From positions 533,224 to 597,223 of the forward strand of contig JXCB02000001.1 in the NCBI GenBank assembly GCA_000828075.3: a stretch of DNA of 64,000 nt, given 5' to 3'. This stretch comes from Tolypothrix campylonemoides VB511288. Its GTDB lineage: Bacteria > Cyanobacteriota > Cyanobacteriia > Cyanobacteriales > Nostocaceae. Made by a program: the position numbers and the translations under genes. The notes under the pieces are model-generated. The model did not search any database. It worked only from the letters and a program-made list of their open reading frames with translations, and was not told where the DNA came from. Below are positions 52,083 through 62,000 of this stretch, piece by piece; position 1 is the first letter of the stretch; each line of letters starts with the position of its first letter.

Positions 52083-52124
52083 GACAACTGCCTCAAAGGC
52101 TTAACTTGTCACCAATGACGTTAC

Positions 52125-53048
52125 TTACATTCCTGCTTGTGCAGTTTGCTCGCGGGCTGACTTGAGCCGCAGAACGTGAATCAATGCAGCTAATGCTGGT
52201 GGTGTCTGGCGGCGGTTTGGATGATAAAGGTAGTAACCGGGAAAGGTTGGACACCACTGTGCCAGTATCCGAATTAGCTGGCCCTCAGCAACAAGGTCGG
52301 CAATTTGATCCTCGTAAAGATATGCAATCCCTTGTCCCGCTAAGGCAGCCGCGAGAATTAGATCGCCATCATTGAAGATGAGAGAGCCATCGACTCTAAC
52401 TTGAAATGACCGTCCCTCTTTCTCAAACTCCCAAGCGTAAAGCCTTCCAGATGTCGCGAATCGGTAGTTAATGCAGCGATGACTAGCGAGGTCTTGTGGT
52501 GTATTTGGTATGGGGTGGTTGGCGAAATAGGCGGGTGACCCAACGACTGCCGTTCGGAGATCCGGTCCGATCCGCACCGCGATCATGTCTTTAGCGACTT
52601 TCTCACCCAGCCGGATGCCAGCATCATATCGGCTTTCGACAATATTGGTCAGACCTTCGTTGATCGTAATTTCAACGCCAATATCTGGATAGGCACCCAG
52701 AAAACCGGGCAGCATGGGACATAGGACAGAGGTCGCCGCGTGCCTGGGCGTAGTAATCCGCACGTTTCCGGCAGGTTTGTCACGCAGCTCATAAAGAGCA
52801 GCCAGCTCGGCGTTGATATCCTCAAAAGCAGGTCGCAAGGTTCTAAGCAGTCGTTCGCCAGCCTCGGTCGTTGAGACGCGGCGGGTTGTTCGTGCTAGCA
52901 ATCGCAAACCTAGACGGTCTTCAAGCGCCTTCATTGCATGGCTCAGGGCAGAGGGAGACATTTCCAGCTTTGCCGCAGCACGCGTAAAGCTCATCTCGTC
53001 GGCGACTACTACGAAAGCGGCTAAGTCATTTAGTTCGTCACGCTTCAT
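52125..53048 (-). CDS. LysR-family transcriptional regulator
   Basis: 307 residues. Winged helix-turn-helix at the N-terminus (MSFTRAAAKLEMSPSALSHA then MKALEDRLGLRLLARTTRRV), then an effector-binding domain (VRIGPDLRTAVVGSPAYFA). Divergent from the alcohol dehydrogenase at 53159 with 110 bases between, the usual target arrangement. It is visibly GC-rich, matching the two genes that follow. Confidence 0.93.
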   Translation of the reverse strand: MKRDELNDLAAFVVVADEMSFTRAAAKLEMSPSALSHAMKALEDRLGLRLLARTTRRVSTTEAGERLLRTLRPAFEDINAELAALYELRDKPAGNVRITTPRHAATSVLCPMLPGFLGAYPDIGVEITINEGLTNIVESRYDAGIRLGEKVAKDMIAVRIGPDLRTAVVGSPAYFANHPIPNTPQDLASHRCINYRFATSGRLYAWEFEKEGRSFQVRVDGSLIFNDGDLILAAALAGQGIAYLYEDQIADLVAEGQLIRILAQWCPTFPGYYLYHPNRRQTPPALAALIHVLRLKSAREQTAQAGM

Positions 53049-53158
53049 TGCTGCATGTATTTCATAAGTCTATGCTGATTATGCCATCTAGTAAATAAAT
53101 TTCATCCGATCTATATTTGCTGCATAGGGATTGTTCTTAAGTTGCAAAGGAAAAAAAG
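53049..53158. promoter_or_regulatory. Divergent promoter between LysR gene and dehydrogenase
   Basis: 110 bases, AT-richer than the genes on either side. LysR-type operators usually lie here; ATGCTGATTATGCCAT near 53070 is a candidate, not confirmed. AAAGGAAAAAAAG before the ATG at 53159 is a suitable ribosome site. Confidence 0.4.
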
Positions 53159-54247
53159 ATGCCAGGTGCCTCTGTTAAACAGAACCGATTAATGCGTCCT
53201 GGTTATGGACTTGCTTGTTTAGCCCGAGGCGATCGCCTTGTTCCTTGGACATTTGAGCGGCGGGGCTTGCAACCCAATGACATTGCCCTAAAGATTCAGT
53301 TTTGCGGGGTCTGCCACAGCGATCTACACGCGATTCGGGGAAATAGCCGCTTTCCTCTGGTTCCGGGTCACGAGGTGGTAGGCGAGGTGACGGCAATTGG
53401 CGCAGAAGTTACGAAATTCCGAATCGGCGATGCCGTGCTAGTGGGCACGATCATCGATTCCTGCGGACACTGCTCATCGTGCAATCGCCATTTAGAGCAA
53501 TATTGCCTTGAGGGGGTGACGACTACCTACGATGGCATTGATCGGCACGACGGTAGCATCACGCGCGGGGGCTACTCGAACGAATATGTCGTCGATACCC
53601 ATTTTGCCTATCACCTTCCCTCCGGTCTTGATCCGGCAAGTGTCGCACCGCTGCTCTGTGCGGGTGTCACAACCTGGTCTCCGCTGCGCCAGTGGGATGT
53701 GGGACCTGGCAAAACGATCGGGATTGTCGGACTGGGCGGACTCGGACACATGGCGGTGAAATTCGCGCACGCGCTGGGTGCTTATGTTGTGCTATTCAGC
53801 ACGACTCCAGAAAAGCTCGCCTCGGCGAAGGCACTGGGGGCAGACGAAGCGATCATATCCACCGACGATGTGCAAATGGCAGCCCAAGCTTCCCGCTTCG
53901 ATTTCATCCTGGATACAGTTTCATCCCGACATCCGCTCAATCCTTATCTGCGATCGCTAAAGCTTGACGGGACGCTCTGTTGTCTTGGCATTCCTAAAGA
54001 CATGGATTTTAGCCCTGTCCTGCTGACAATGGGACGGCGGCGGCTAGCAAGTTCAGGGGTCGGGGGGACGCTAGAAACCCAGGAGATGCTGGACTTCTGT
54101 AGCCAGCATAATATCTCAGCCGATGTAGAAATCATCGCAGCGGCAGATATTGACAATGGTTTTGAGCGACTGGAGCGGGGTGAGGTGCGCTATCGGCTGG
54201 TGATCGATATGTCCACGCTGGCGCAGCCAACCGGGGACGCTGCTTGA
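53159..54247 (+). CDS. Zinc-dependent alcohol dehydrogenase (CAD/YahK-like)
   Basis: 362 residues. Catalytic zinc ligands in CGVCHSDLHAIRG (Cys) and PGHEVVG (His), four structural cysteines in DSCGHCSSCNRHLEQYC, and an NAD(P)-binding motif GIVGLGGLGHMAVKFAHALG. The order matches the cinnamyl-alcohol/YahK NADP-dependent aldehyde reductases. GC content and codon choice (many GCG, CGC, GGC) differ from most genes in the window, suggesting acquisition from another bacterium. Confidence 0.92.
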   Translation: MPGASVKQNRLMRPGYGLACLARGDRLVPWTFERRGLQPNDIALKIQFCGVCHSDLHAIRGNSRFPLVPGHEVVGEVTAIGAEVTKFRIGDAVLVGTIIDSCGHCSSCNRHLEQYCLEGVTTTYDGIDRHDGSITRGGYSNEYVVDTHFAYHLPSGLDPASVAPLLCAGVTTWSPLRQWDVGPGKTIGIVGLGGLGHMAVKFAHALGAYVVLFSTTPEKLASAKALGADEAIISTDDVQMAAQASRFDFILDTVSSRHPLNPYLRSLKLDGTLCCLGIPKDMDFSPVLLTMGRRRLASSGVGGTLETQEMLDFCSQHNISADVEIIAAADIDNGFERLERGEVRYRLVIDMSTLAQPTGDAA

Positions 54248-54352
54248 TCTTTTCAGACGGCGAAGTCTGGAGCTGTAGTAAGGAACTCCAGCATTCAGGG
54301 CGGCTCGGCTAGGGTCGCGGTGAGAAAAACATTTAATTGGGAGCTTAATGAT

Positions 54353-55360
54353 ATGCGACGTTGGATTTTGAAGGCAGGAGCAACCAATCTCGATGGATTG
54401 TTCCTTGAGGAGGTGGCGATACCGGAACCTGGTCCGGGCGAAGTGCGTATCCGTGTTCATGCAGTATCGCTGAATTATCGTGACCAACTCGTGCTGCTGA
54501 AGAACCCAACGCCTTGGCGGCTTCCTGATCGAGATCTCGTACCCGTTTCGGACGGAGCAGGTGTGATTGACGCGATCGGGCCTGGTGTCGATACCTGGGT
54601 CGTGGGCGATCGCGTCACCGGATTGTACTTTAGAGATTTTATCGAAGGTCCGCCCCACGCGAATATGGGTTTTGGGCTGGGTTCGCTCGATGAAGATGGT
54701 ATGCTGTCCGAATATGTTGTTCTGCCCGCTAAGCGTGTCGCCCGCGCACCAGCAAGCTTGGACTACGCTGAAGCAGCAACTCTACCCTGCGCTGCGCTGA
54801 CGGCTTGGAGCGCGTTATATGGCGACCATCCGATCACCCCAGACAGCAAGGTTCTCGTCGTGGGAACTGGCGGCGTATCGCTGTTTGCCCTGATTTTCGC
54901 ACGGGCAGCAGGCGCTCAGGTGTTCGCCACCACGAGCCAGAATGCTAAGTTGCAGCGATTGCTCGATCTCGGTGTTAGCGATGTTGTCAATTATCGAGAC
55001 ACTCCTGATTGGGGAAAAGCGGTGTTCGATCGCACTGGCGGCGTGAATAAGGTGGTGGATGCCGCAGGGTCGCTGAATCAATCGCTGGCGGCTCTCCAAC
55101 CTGGTGGCGAAGTGGCGATCATGGGGGTGATGACCGCCGATGGGCCACCGAATCCTGCCTTGCTGATGGGTAAGGGTGCGACTGTGCGCGGCATCGCGGT
55201 TGGCAATGCAAAAGCGTATGAAGCGATGTCACAGGCGATCGACACGCACCAGGTTAAACCGCCAATTGATCGCAGGTTCCACTTCGAGGACGCCAAGGAT
55301 GCATATCAAGCTCAATCATCGCCGGAACTCTTCGGCAAAATCGTGATCGAACTGCCGTGA
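54353..55360 (+). CDS. NAD(P)-dependent alcohol dehydrogenase, quinone-oxidoreductase type
   Basis: 335 residues from MRRWILKAGATNLDGLFLEE; the ATG at 54320 is a poorer start. GroES-like N-terminal domain, then a nucleotide-binding motif VLVVGTGGVSLFALIFARAA (about 165-185). There is no structural zinc cluster, so it belongs to the zinc-free MDR subgroup near quinone oxidoreductases. It lies 105 bases after the zinc enzyme on the same strand and shares its GC-rich codon use; probably one unit under the LysR protein. Confidence 0.9.
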   Translation: MRRWILKAGATNLDGLFLEEVAIPEPGPGEVRIRVHAVSLNYRDQLVLLKNPTPWRLPDRDLVPVSDGAGVIDAIGPGVDTWVVGDRVTGLYFRDFIEGPPHANMGFGLGSLDEDGMLSEYVVLPAKRVARAPASLDYAEAATLPCAALTAWSALYGDHPITPDSKVLVVGTGGVSLFALIFARAAGAQVFATTSQNAKLQRLLDLGVSDVVNYRDTPDWGKAVFDRTGGVNKVVDAAGSLNQSLAALQPGGEVAIMGVMTADGPPNPALLMGKGATVRGIAVGNAKAYEAMSQAIDTHQVKPPIDRRFHFEDAKDAYQAQSSPELFGKIVIELP

Positions 55361-56017
55361 TCGACACTAGCATCAGGAAGACACAGAACCACAGCCAAAC
55401 CCTTGCAAAGTACAATCCTGCTACTTACACCATGCGTCGCGCAGGTAGAACTGCGTACAGCCGATTGCCATAGGTTCCTCAATCAGTAGAAGTTTTTCAT
55501 GCTTTCCATGGAATTGACCCATCCTGGGTGGGAATTAAGTCATTAATTCGAGTCGAAAGAACACCGAACACGAGGAGGTAAACCATATCATGAGACTGTT
55601 TGTTACATTAGTAGCCTTTCGGAGCACGGCACAAGTCTTCGCTCAGGGGATTCGCGGAGACTAGAGTATCTAAAATAGCCTAAATTGGGTAAAATACGTA
55701 GTTTTCCAGGAGGATAACTCAAAAATACGTATCGGTAACGCTCCTGCAAATCTCTCTGTTATGAGAGCGTTAGCGTTCGCGTTCGCGTAGCGTGCGCTTT
55801 GCGCTCAGCGTGTGCCTTTGGCACTCAGCTCCTGCGAAGGAGGCTCGCTCTTAATATACTCCGTCGAAATGGTCATGCTTCCATCACAACTGCTCAAAGA
55901 TTTCTCTGTCATGATACTGACAAACTTCTTGCCCTTGTGGAATGAAACAGCCCTGCTGCTTTTTAAGGGGGGAACTTTGAGGATGAACATGACTAACCGT
56001 ACCGTATTGCCTCCACT
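55361..56017. other. Intergenic region with decayed material
   Basis: Holds a tiny frame (55590-55664, MRLFVTLVAFRSTAQVFAQG...) with a perfect GAGGAGG site before it, perhaps the start of a lost secreted protein. It also holds octamer repeats (GCGTTCGCGTAGCGTGCGC, near 55775) and, at 55911-55955, a solo right end of the ISAs1-like element (GACAAACTTCTTGCCCTTGT). Confidence 0.5.
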
Positions 56018-56788
56018 CTAAAATGGCAAAAACTGAAGCAACAAAGAGCCAACACTACCGACAAAATCAATCAAATCGGGTTTGGCAGGTTTTACCTTGG
56101 TGTCGTAGGGTGTTTGTAGTTCTTTGATAAAAGCCTGTGCTGTTTGCATTCCGGTGCTATTGCTTTGGGATGTAAACAGTTTTTCAGCGAGTTGGGCGTC
56201 TTGGAATGCACCTTGTCGGTCAAATATTTGGTAACGGGCGACACCACGAGCTAAGTAAGCACCTGCATAATCAGGTTTGATGACAATAGCTTGATTGAAA
56301 TAATCAATTGCTTGCTGTTGGTTGCCTTTTTGTGCTTCAGCAACACCCCAAGCATAAAATTGTTCATGTGTAGCAATTTGCGATGGTATACCTATTGCTC
56401 CTTGCAAGTTAACACCATTGAGACTCGCACCATTCAATTGAGCATTAACTAAATAGGTATTTCTCAAATCAGCACCCTCTAGATTTGCCTGATTGAGATT
56501 AGCACCGCTGAGGTTAGCACCAAATAAACCAGTACCGCTCAAGTTGGCACCCCTCAAATCAACGCCGCTTAAGTTGGCGCGGCTGAGGTTAGCACCTGCA
56601 AGATTGGCTCCGCTTAAATCGGCTCCTGATAAATCAGCCATCACCAAACCAGCCCCAGTTAAGTCACAATTTTGACATTGTTTGCTTGCCAGTAACTGTC
56701 TGATGTGTTGAGGATTTGCTGCTTGTGCAGTCTGGTTCAAGCTGATCAGAGTTAAAAATGCGGCTGTGGCGAGAATTTGGCTTTTCAT
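56018..56788 (-). CDS. Secreted pentapeptide-repeat protein with TPR
   Basis: 256 residues from MKSQILATAAFLTLISLNQT (signal peptide ending AQA); an ATG 16 codons earlier exists. Residues about 35-125 are pentapeptide repeats (LSGADLSGANLAGANLSRAN). After them comes a TPR-like pair (EAQKGNQQQAIDYFNQAIVI, PDYAGAYLARGVARYQIFD). Three cysteine-containing residues near the start (KQCQNCDLTGAGL). Probably periplasmic. Confidence 0.82.
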   Translation of the reverse strand: MKSQILATAAFLTLISLNQTAQAANPQHIRQLLASKQCQNCDLTGAGLVMADLSGADLSGANLAGANLSRANLSGVDLRGANLSGTGLFGANLSGANLNQANLEGADLRNTYLVNAQLNGASLNGVNLQGAIGIPSQIATHEQFYAWGVAEAQKGNQQQAIDYFNQAIVIKPDYAGAYLARGVARYQIFDRQGAFQDAQLAEKLFTSQSNSTGMQTAQAFIKELQTPYDTKVKPAKPDLIDFVGSVGSLLLQFLPF

Positions 56789-57226
56789 AATTGGTGTCGC
56801 AATATCTTGCCCTGAAAACTGAACCTTTAAATACACAAGAATATAAGTTTATATTTTTTTTATTTTTTAGCCGTATGCGTACCGTTATGAGGTATGATTC
56901 AGTTATGCTGTTGAGTCAATGTAAAAGTAGGCAAGCTTTGCCTCGTATTTTCTCTAGATGTTCGAGCTGAGGAAAACCAGTTGAGTTCTGTAAATAAGCT
57001 CAAGGTAAATGTTAGAGTAGCAGCTAATAATAGTTTTTCCATCATAGGTCATTCCCCCACAACCGCCTAGTCATTAATCAGTATTTATAATCTGGGTATA
57101 AATATGATTTATCTGTACTCCCAAGCTAAGAGATAAACGAATTTGGGGAAAGTGACTTTCATCTAGCTTTTTGGTGACGCTCATCACACGTACACCTTAT
57201 GTGCGCTTTAGCTACCTAAAATCAAC
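56789..57226. other. Intergenic region
   Basis: About 440 bases between two same-strand pentapeptide-repeat genes. Nothing recognised beyond AT-rich promoter-like sequence. Confidence 0.35.
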
Positions 57227-57826
57227 TCATTTGGACATAATTGCACCATTGAGGTTTGCACCTTCTAGAAGAGTGCTTTTTAAAATAGCTCCCTCAAGAT
57301 TAGCATCACCAAGATTGGCACCCCTGAAGTCGGCACTAGTTAGATTAGCATTGCTGATGTTAGCATTTTTCAGATTTGCACCACCTAGACTAGCATTGCT
57401 CAAATTAACACCACTCAAATTAGCATTGTTCAAATTTGCACCACTGAGAATAGCACCGCTCAAATTAACACCGCTTAAATCAGTATTGGCAAGATTCGCA
57501 CCGCCTAAATTGGCGTTACGCAGCTTCATTCCCCGTAAGTCCTTTCCTTTCCAATTAACGCCACCGAGGTTTTTTCCAGGCTCTTGCTGTTCTTGAATTG
57601 GTACGATTGGTGTGTCTTCTGGTGACGCAACTAATGTATCTACAGGGACTTCTGTAATGTCTGGTACGGAAGCTGTTTGTGGTACTTGCTGATTTGGTGC
57701 TGCAGCTGGCGTTTCTACATTTTTCAGTGCTGTGTATATGCCAACTCCAGCCAAAAGCGTTGCTCCAGTAAGTACAGCAGAGAGGGTAAAAAGCAACTCT
57801 TGGCGCTTGGACTGATACATATACAA
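57227..57826 (-). CDS. Membrane-anchored pentapeptide-repeat protein
   Basis: 199 residues. An N-terminal membrane anchor (LLFTLSAVLTGATLLAGVGI), a Pro/Val/Glu-rich linker (about 40-90), then about 20 pentapeptide units (NLGGANLANTDLSGVNLSGA, NLNNANLSGVNLSNASLGGA). The helix is likely displayed on one side of the membrane. Function unknown. Confidence 0.82.
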   Translation of the reverse strand: MYMYQSKRQELLFTLSAVLTGATLLAGVGIYTALKNVETPAAAPNQQVPQTASVPDITEVPVDTLVASPEDTPIVPIQEQQEPGKNLGGVNWKGKDLRGMKLRNANLGGANLANTDLSGVNLSGAILSGANLNNANLSGVNLSNASLGGANLKNANISNANLTSADFRGANLGDANLEGAILKSTLLEGANLNGAIMSK

Positions 57827-58133
57827 TGCCTCAGGAGTTAAAATTTTGCTTGTGCATATATATTATAGAATTCTGGCGCAATTGGTTTGTCGATGTCAAA
57901 TTAACATAGGTGGCTTTTAGCTTGAACTGTATAAAACTTGCCAATATGCGGGAAAAATCAGGTAATATCTCTTCGCCTAAGAATGTAGCGACTATTACCT
58001 CTAAATACTTTAAAATATCTTAATATAAATTTGATTGAATTATAAACTTTATAAAAGCTGGTAGTGGTAAGCTATACATAATTTTTCACGACTCATCTTT
58101 TTATCTTTATTTCGTTCGTACATAGATAATACA
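57827..58133. other. Divergent promoter region
   Basis: About 307 AT-rich bases between divergent genes; no repeat or known site seen. Confidence 0.35.
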
Positions 58134-58868
58134 ATGGTTCAGCGGCAAGAAAGTATACACGTATTTCCTCACAACCTCAAGCACTCTGCGAAAAGAATAC
58201 TTAAATTTCCGCTGATGCTCAAAAGTAGAGCTGAGTTATTGATGAGTGGGATGGAACCCTTATTTAATAGCTGGGGTAGGCGCGGAGCAACTATTCATCG
58301 CACTTATCTAGAGCAGTTTTTACAGGAATATTCTCCAGATATCAAAGGACATTGTTTAGAATTTCAAGAAGATTCTTACACATCATATTTTGGCGGTTCC
58401 CAGGTAACTAAGTTAGACATCCTCAATAAGGAAACAGATAATCCTAATGCGACTATCATTGCTGATTTAACTCAGCCTAATGATATTCCTAGTAACACTT
58501 TTGATTGTATTATTTGTACCTATACGCTCCACATTATTGCAGACTTAGACTACATGATTCGGGAATTGCATCGCATTTTAAAACCAGGTGGTGTGTTGCT
58601 CGTTTCGGTACCGGATATTACAGTTAATTATTATCAACATCTTGAACTTTGGCGTTTCACTGCAAAAGGCTTGCACTTGTTGTTGGCAAAGTCTTTTGGA
58701 GATGAAAATGTCACTGTGAAAACTTATGGAAATTCTGTGACAGCAGCGGGTGAATTGCGTGGATTATCGACTCCTGATTTTACCAAAGCACAGTTAAACT
58801 ATCATGACCCGCGTTATGCACTTGTTGTTTGTGCAAGAAGTATTAAAAAGGCTGGAAACCTCAGTTAA
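58134..58868 (+). CDS. Class I SAM-dependent methyltransferase
   Basis: 244 residues. The methyltransferase core is seen in HCLEFQEDSYTSYFGGSQV, DLTQPNDIPSNTFDCIICTY, then LHRILKPGGVLLVSVPDI (Methyltransf_11 type post motif). Motif I is unusual, LEFQEDSYTSYFGG rather than a GxGxG loop. The substrate is unknown; such proteins are found in polysaccharide or lipid loci. Confidence 0.75.
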   Translation: MVQRQESIHVFPHNLKHSAKRILKFPLMLKSRAELLMSGMEPLFNSWGRRGATIHRTYLEQFLQEYSPDIKGHCLEFQEDSYTSYFGGSQVTKLDILNKETDNPNATIIADLTQPNDIPSNTFDCIICTYTLHIIADLDYMIRELHRILKPGGVLLVSVPDITVNYYQHLELWRFTAKGLHLLLAKSFGDENVTVKTYGNSVTAAGELRGLSTPDFTKAQLNYHDPRYALVVCARSIKKAGNLS

Positions 58869-59073
58869 ATCTGTTAGGAAAATAAAAATAAACATACTAA
58901 GTTGCGGCTCAATTACCTCACCCCGCCCTCCGGGCACCCCTCTCCTTAGCAAGGAGAGGGGCAGGGGGTAGTTGCAGCTATGAACTCAACTCGGTATAAA
59001 TCTGGATTTTTGCCAGATTCCTATAAATTGCGGCATAACTTGGTGTCCATCTTTGAAAAAACTAGGTTTGTTA
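58869..59073. repeat. Intergenic foldback
   Basis: A CCCCTCTCCTTAGCAAGGAG-type foldback (58933-58957) of the same family as 14670-14688. Convergent genes flank it. Confidence 0.5.
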
Positions 59074-62000
59074 TCACCCCAGGAAGTTGATTCCCGCGAC
59101 GGCGATCGCTCCCCCAATAGCACTTGCTGCAAGGGAAGTCAGCGCAGTCCCAAATAGCCACCACGCAGCACCAGCAACGGCTTTTTTGGCTTCAATACCT
59201 TGCTTTTTCGCTTGTTCCTGGACAGCAGAGAGGCGTTTTTGAACTTCTTGCTGGATGCGTTCAGCACGATGCAACACACTATCCCGCGCTGCTTCGATTT
59301 GGTTGACGATGCGGTTAGCATCTTCCTCGGAAATATCCTCACGCGAACTTAAGAGAGCAACTAGAGTACCACGATCAAATTGACTGAGGCGATCGCGCAA
59401 CGCTTCAAATCCTGCTTGGGGATCGTCAAACACTTTAGCAAAGTCTTGCTGAATGTCTTCATAGTTGAGTTCCGGACGATTCAACGAGTTGAGATAGTTG
59501 CGGATTCTGGCAAAAACCCCATCGATGACTGATGTCACTCTTTGCTGGATCTGCTGGAATTGTTCGACTATTGAGTGGCGAGCAGATTCAATTTGGTCTA
59601 CAATCCGATTTGCTTCTTCTTCTGAGATATCCTCTCGTTGGGATAGCAAAGCGACAAGTGTAGAACGGTCAAATTTGGAAATGCGATCGCCTAAACTTCC
59701 AATTCCGGCGCGTGGATCTTGAAGCAACAATTGCAAATCGCGCTTGATACTTTCTGGATTGAGTTCTTCTTTATTGGTGTTACGCAGGTAATCTTCCAGA
59801 TTTGCCTCAAAGTCCAGAACTTGTTTTGTAGCGCGGTTTGCCAAGCGTCTTGGCGTTCCTATTATACTACGAATTGCTTCTTGTACAGAGTCAATTATCT
59901 TGTTAACTTGCTCTTCGCTCAAATCTCCCCGTTGACTCAACAGTTTAACCAAAGTTTCGCGATCTACACCAGACAGGCGATCGCGTAGTGCTAAAGCACC
60001 CTCTTTGGGGTTATCGAGTAATTTTGCCAAATCTTGCTGGATACCTTCTGGGTTGAGTTCTTCCAGGTTGGTATTACGCAGATATTCAGAAATAGCACTG
60101 ATGGTTTGCTCGTATTGCTCTTTTGCTGTATCCGCTACTTTTCGCGGTGCTTGTAAGACGTTATCGCGTACCGCTTCCAACTGGTCGATAATTTGGTTGA
60201 CTTGCTCCTCGCTCAAATCTTGACGCCCAGAGAGTAATTTAACTAACGTATCGCGGTCAAATTGGGATAGGCGAGTACCCAGCAGGCGAATTCCTACTTC
60301 CGGATCTTCTAGCAGAAGTCTAAAATCGCGTTTGATACCTTCAGGATTGAGTTCTTCTTTATTGGTATTGCGCAGATATTCTTCTACTCTTTGGCGCAGT
60401 TGATCAGCTTTTGCTGTTGCTTGTTCTTGCAGTTCTCTGGCTCGATTTAAAACATTGTCGCGAGCGTGTTCGACTTGACTAACAATATTATTAGCTTCCT
60501 CTTCGCTGATATCTTCACGCTGCTGTAGCAACTGTACAAAGGTATCGCGGTCAAATACCTTAAAGCGCTGCGTTAAATCTTCAAAACCAGCCTCTGGATC
60601 ATCCACCAGCTTAGCAAACTCTTGCTCAATTGCTTCAGGGTTGAGTTCTTCTTTCCCTGTTGAACGCAGATAATTTTCAATGCGACTGCGCAGATCTTCT
60701 GCTTGTTCTCGTGCTTCTGCTTGCTGCACAGTTTCTAAAACTTCCGTGCGCACACTCTCAAGTTGAGAAGCAATTTCCTTGACCCTTGCTTCACTGATGT
60801 CACCGCGTTGCGTTAGCAATTGAGCAAAATACTCTTGGTTGAGTTCTTCCAATTCCCGTCTAACGGTGACGGGGTTTGCATTTGGATCGTAGATGACGTC
60901 TTTGAATTCATCTTTGAGTGTTATGCGGTTCAAATGCCAAGGGAAAGAATTCTGGATGTAATCTTCTACATCTGCCTTGATAGTATTATCATCGCCTTGC
61001 GCCGGAATTGTTTGAGCTACTGTGTCAATTGTTTCCTCTCTGAGATTTTCCAGCTGTTCCGTAATTTTATCGATGTCTACTTGATCTTTCAGCTTTTGCA
61101 GTTGACTTGTCAGTTTTTCAAAATCGATATCTGATAAATTTACCCTGTTTAGCACTGCTGGCGCAACGGCGCTCAAGCCAGATGTGATTGCTTGCTTGAT
61201 AATGCCATTGCTTTCCTTGCCATTACCTCCTCCGACTGTCACCAATTCTTGCAGTCGTTCACCTAAGCGATCTGAATTTAGTTCTTCAGGAGTTGCAGAT
61301 TTGAGCAAATTAATGACTTGTTCCGTGGGATTTTGGCGAGTTAACGATTGTTGCCAAGCGGCTTCAAGTTGGTCAGCAATGCGATTGATATCTTCTGTGG
61401 AAAAGTCTGTGCGACTGCTGATGATATCAACAAACGTCTGGCGATTAATATTTTTCAGCAAGTCATTATCGGCGATCGAACTCAAATCTGCATCTTTGAG
61501 AAGGTCATCAAATTGACCACGAATTTCTTTTAAATCCAGTTTTGGTAATGGTAGAGAAGCCAAAGAACTTTGTAGCGTATTTCTAATACTATCAGCGTCC
61601 AAACCTGAGGTGAGTTCGCGACGGACGGCGGCTGTGATTTCCTCAGCGGTAGAAACGACTTGTTTTCTCGCAGCACTAGCACCAATGGCACCTGTTGCTG
61701 TACCCATCAGTCCTTGAAAGCCAGAAGTAGCAGTGCTGACGACAGTACCAATTAAGGAACCTACTGCAGATGAACCCAGCCACACTAGCAACGAGAAGTA
61801 GGTAGACCAAATGACGACACCAATAATCGCCCCTAAAAACGCACTCTCAATCAAGCTCAGTTTTACCGCTAGAAAACAAGCGATAAATAATGCAATACTA
61901 GCTGTTACTAGCGCCCATAAACCAACTGTGGCTTCAACTTTACGAATTGTACCACCCAAGGTTTCTGAGTCATTATCCGGATATGAATCAGTTCCCAAAG

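Noticed and set aside
55590..55664. 24-codon frame with a perfect ribosome site
   Set aside because: Too short to call a gene; kept only as a note in the intergenic entry because it may be a lost gene start.
57171..57596. Plus-strand 141-codon frame with Leu/Ala/Pro periodicity
   Set aside because: Antisense of the pentapeptide-repeat gene; the period comes from its repeats.
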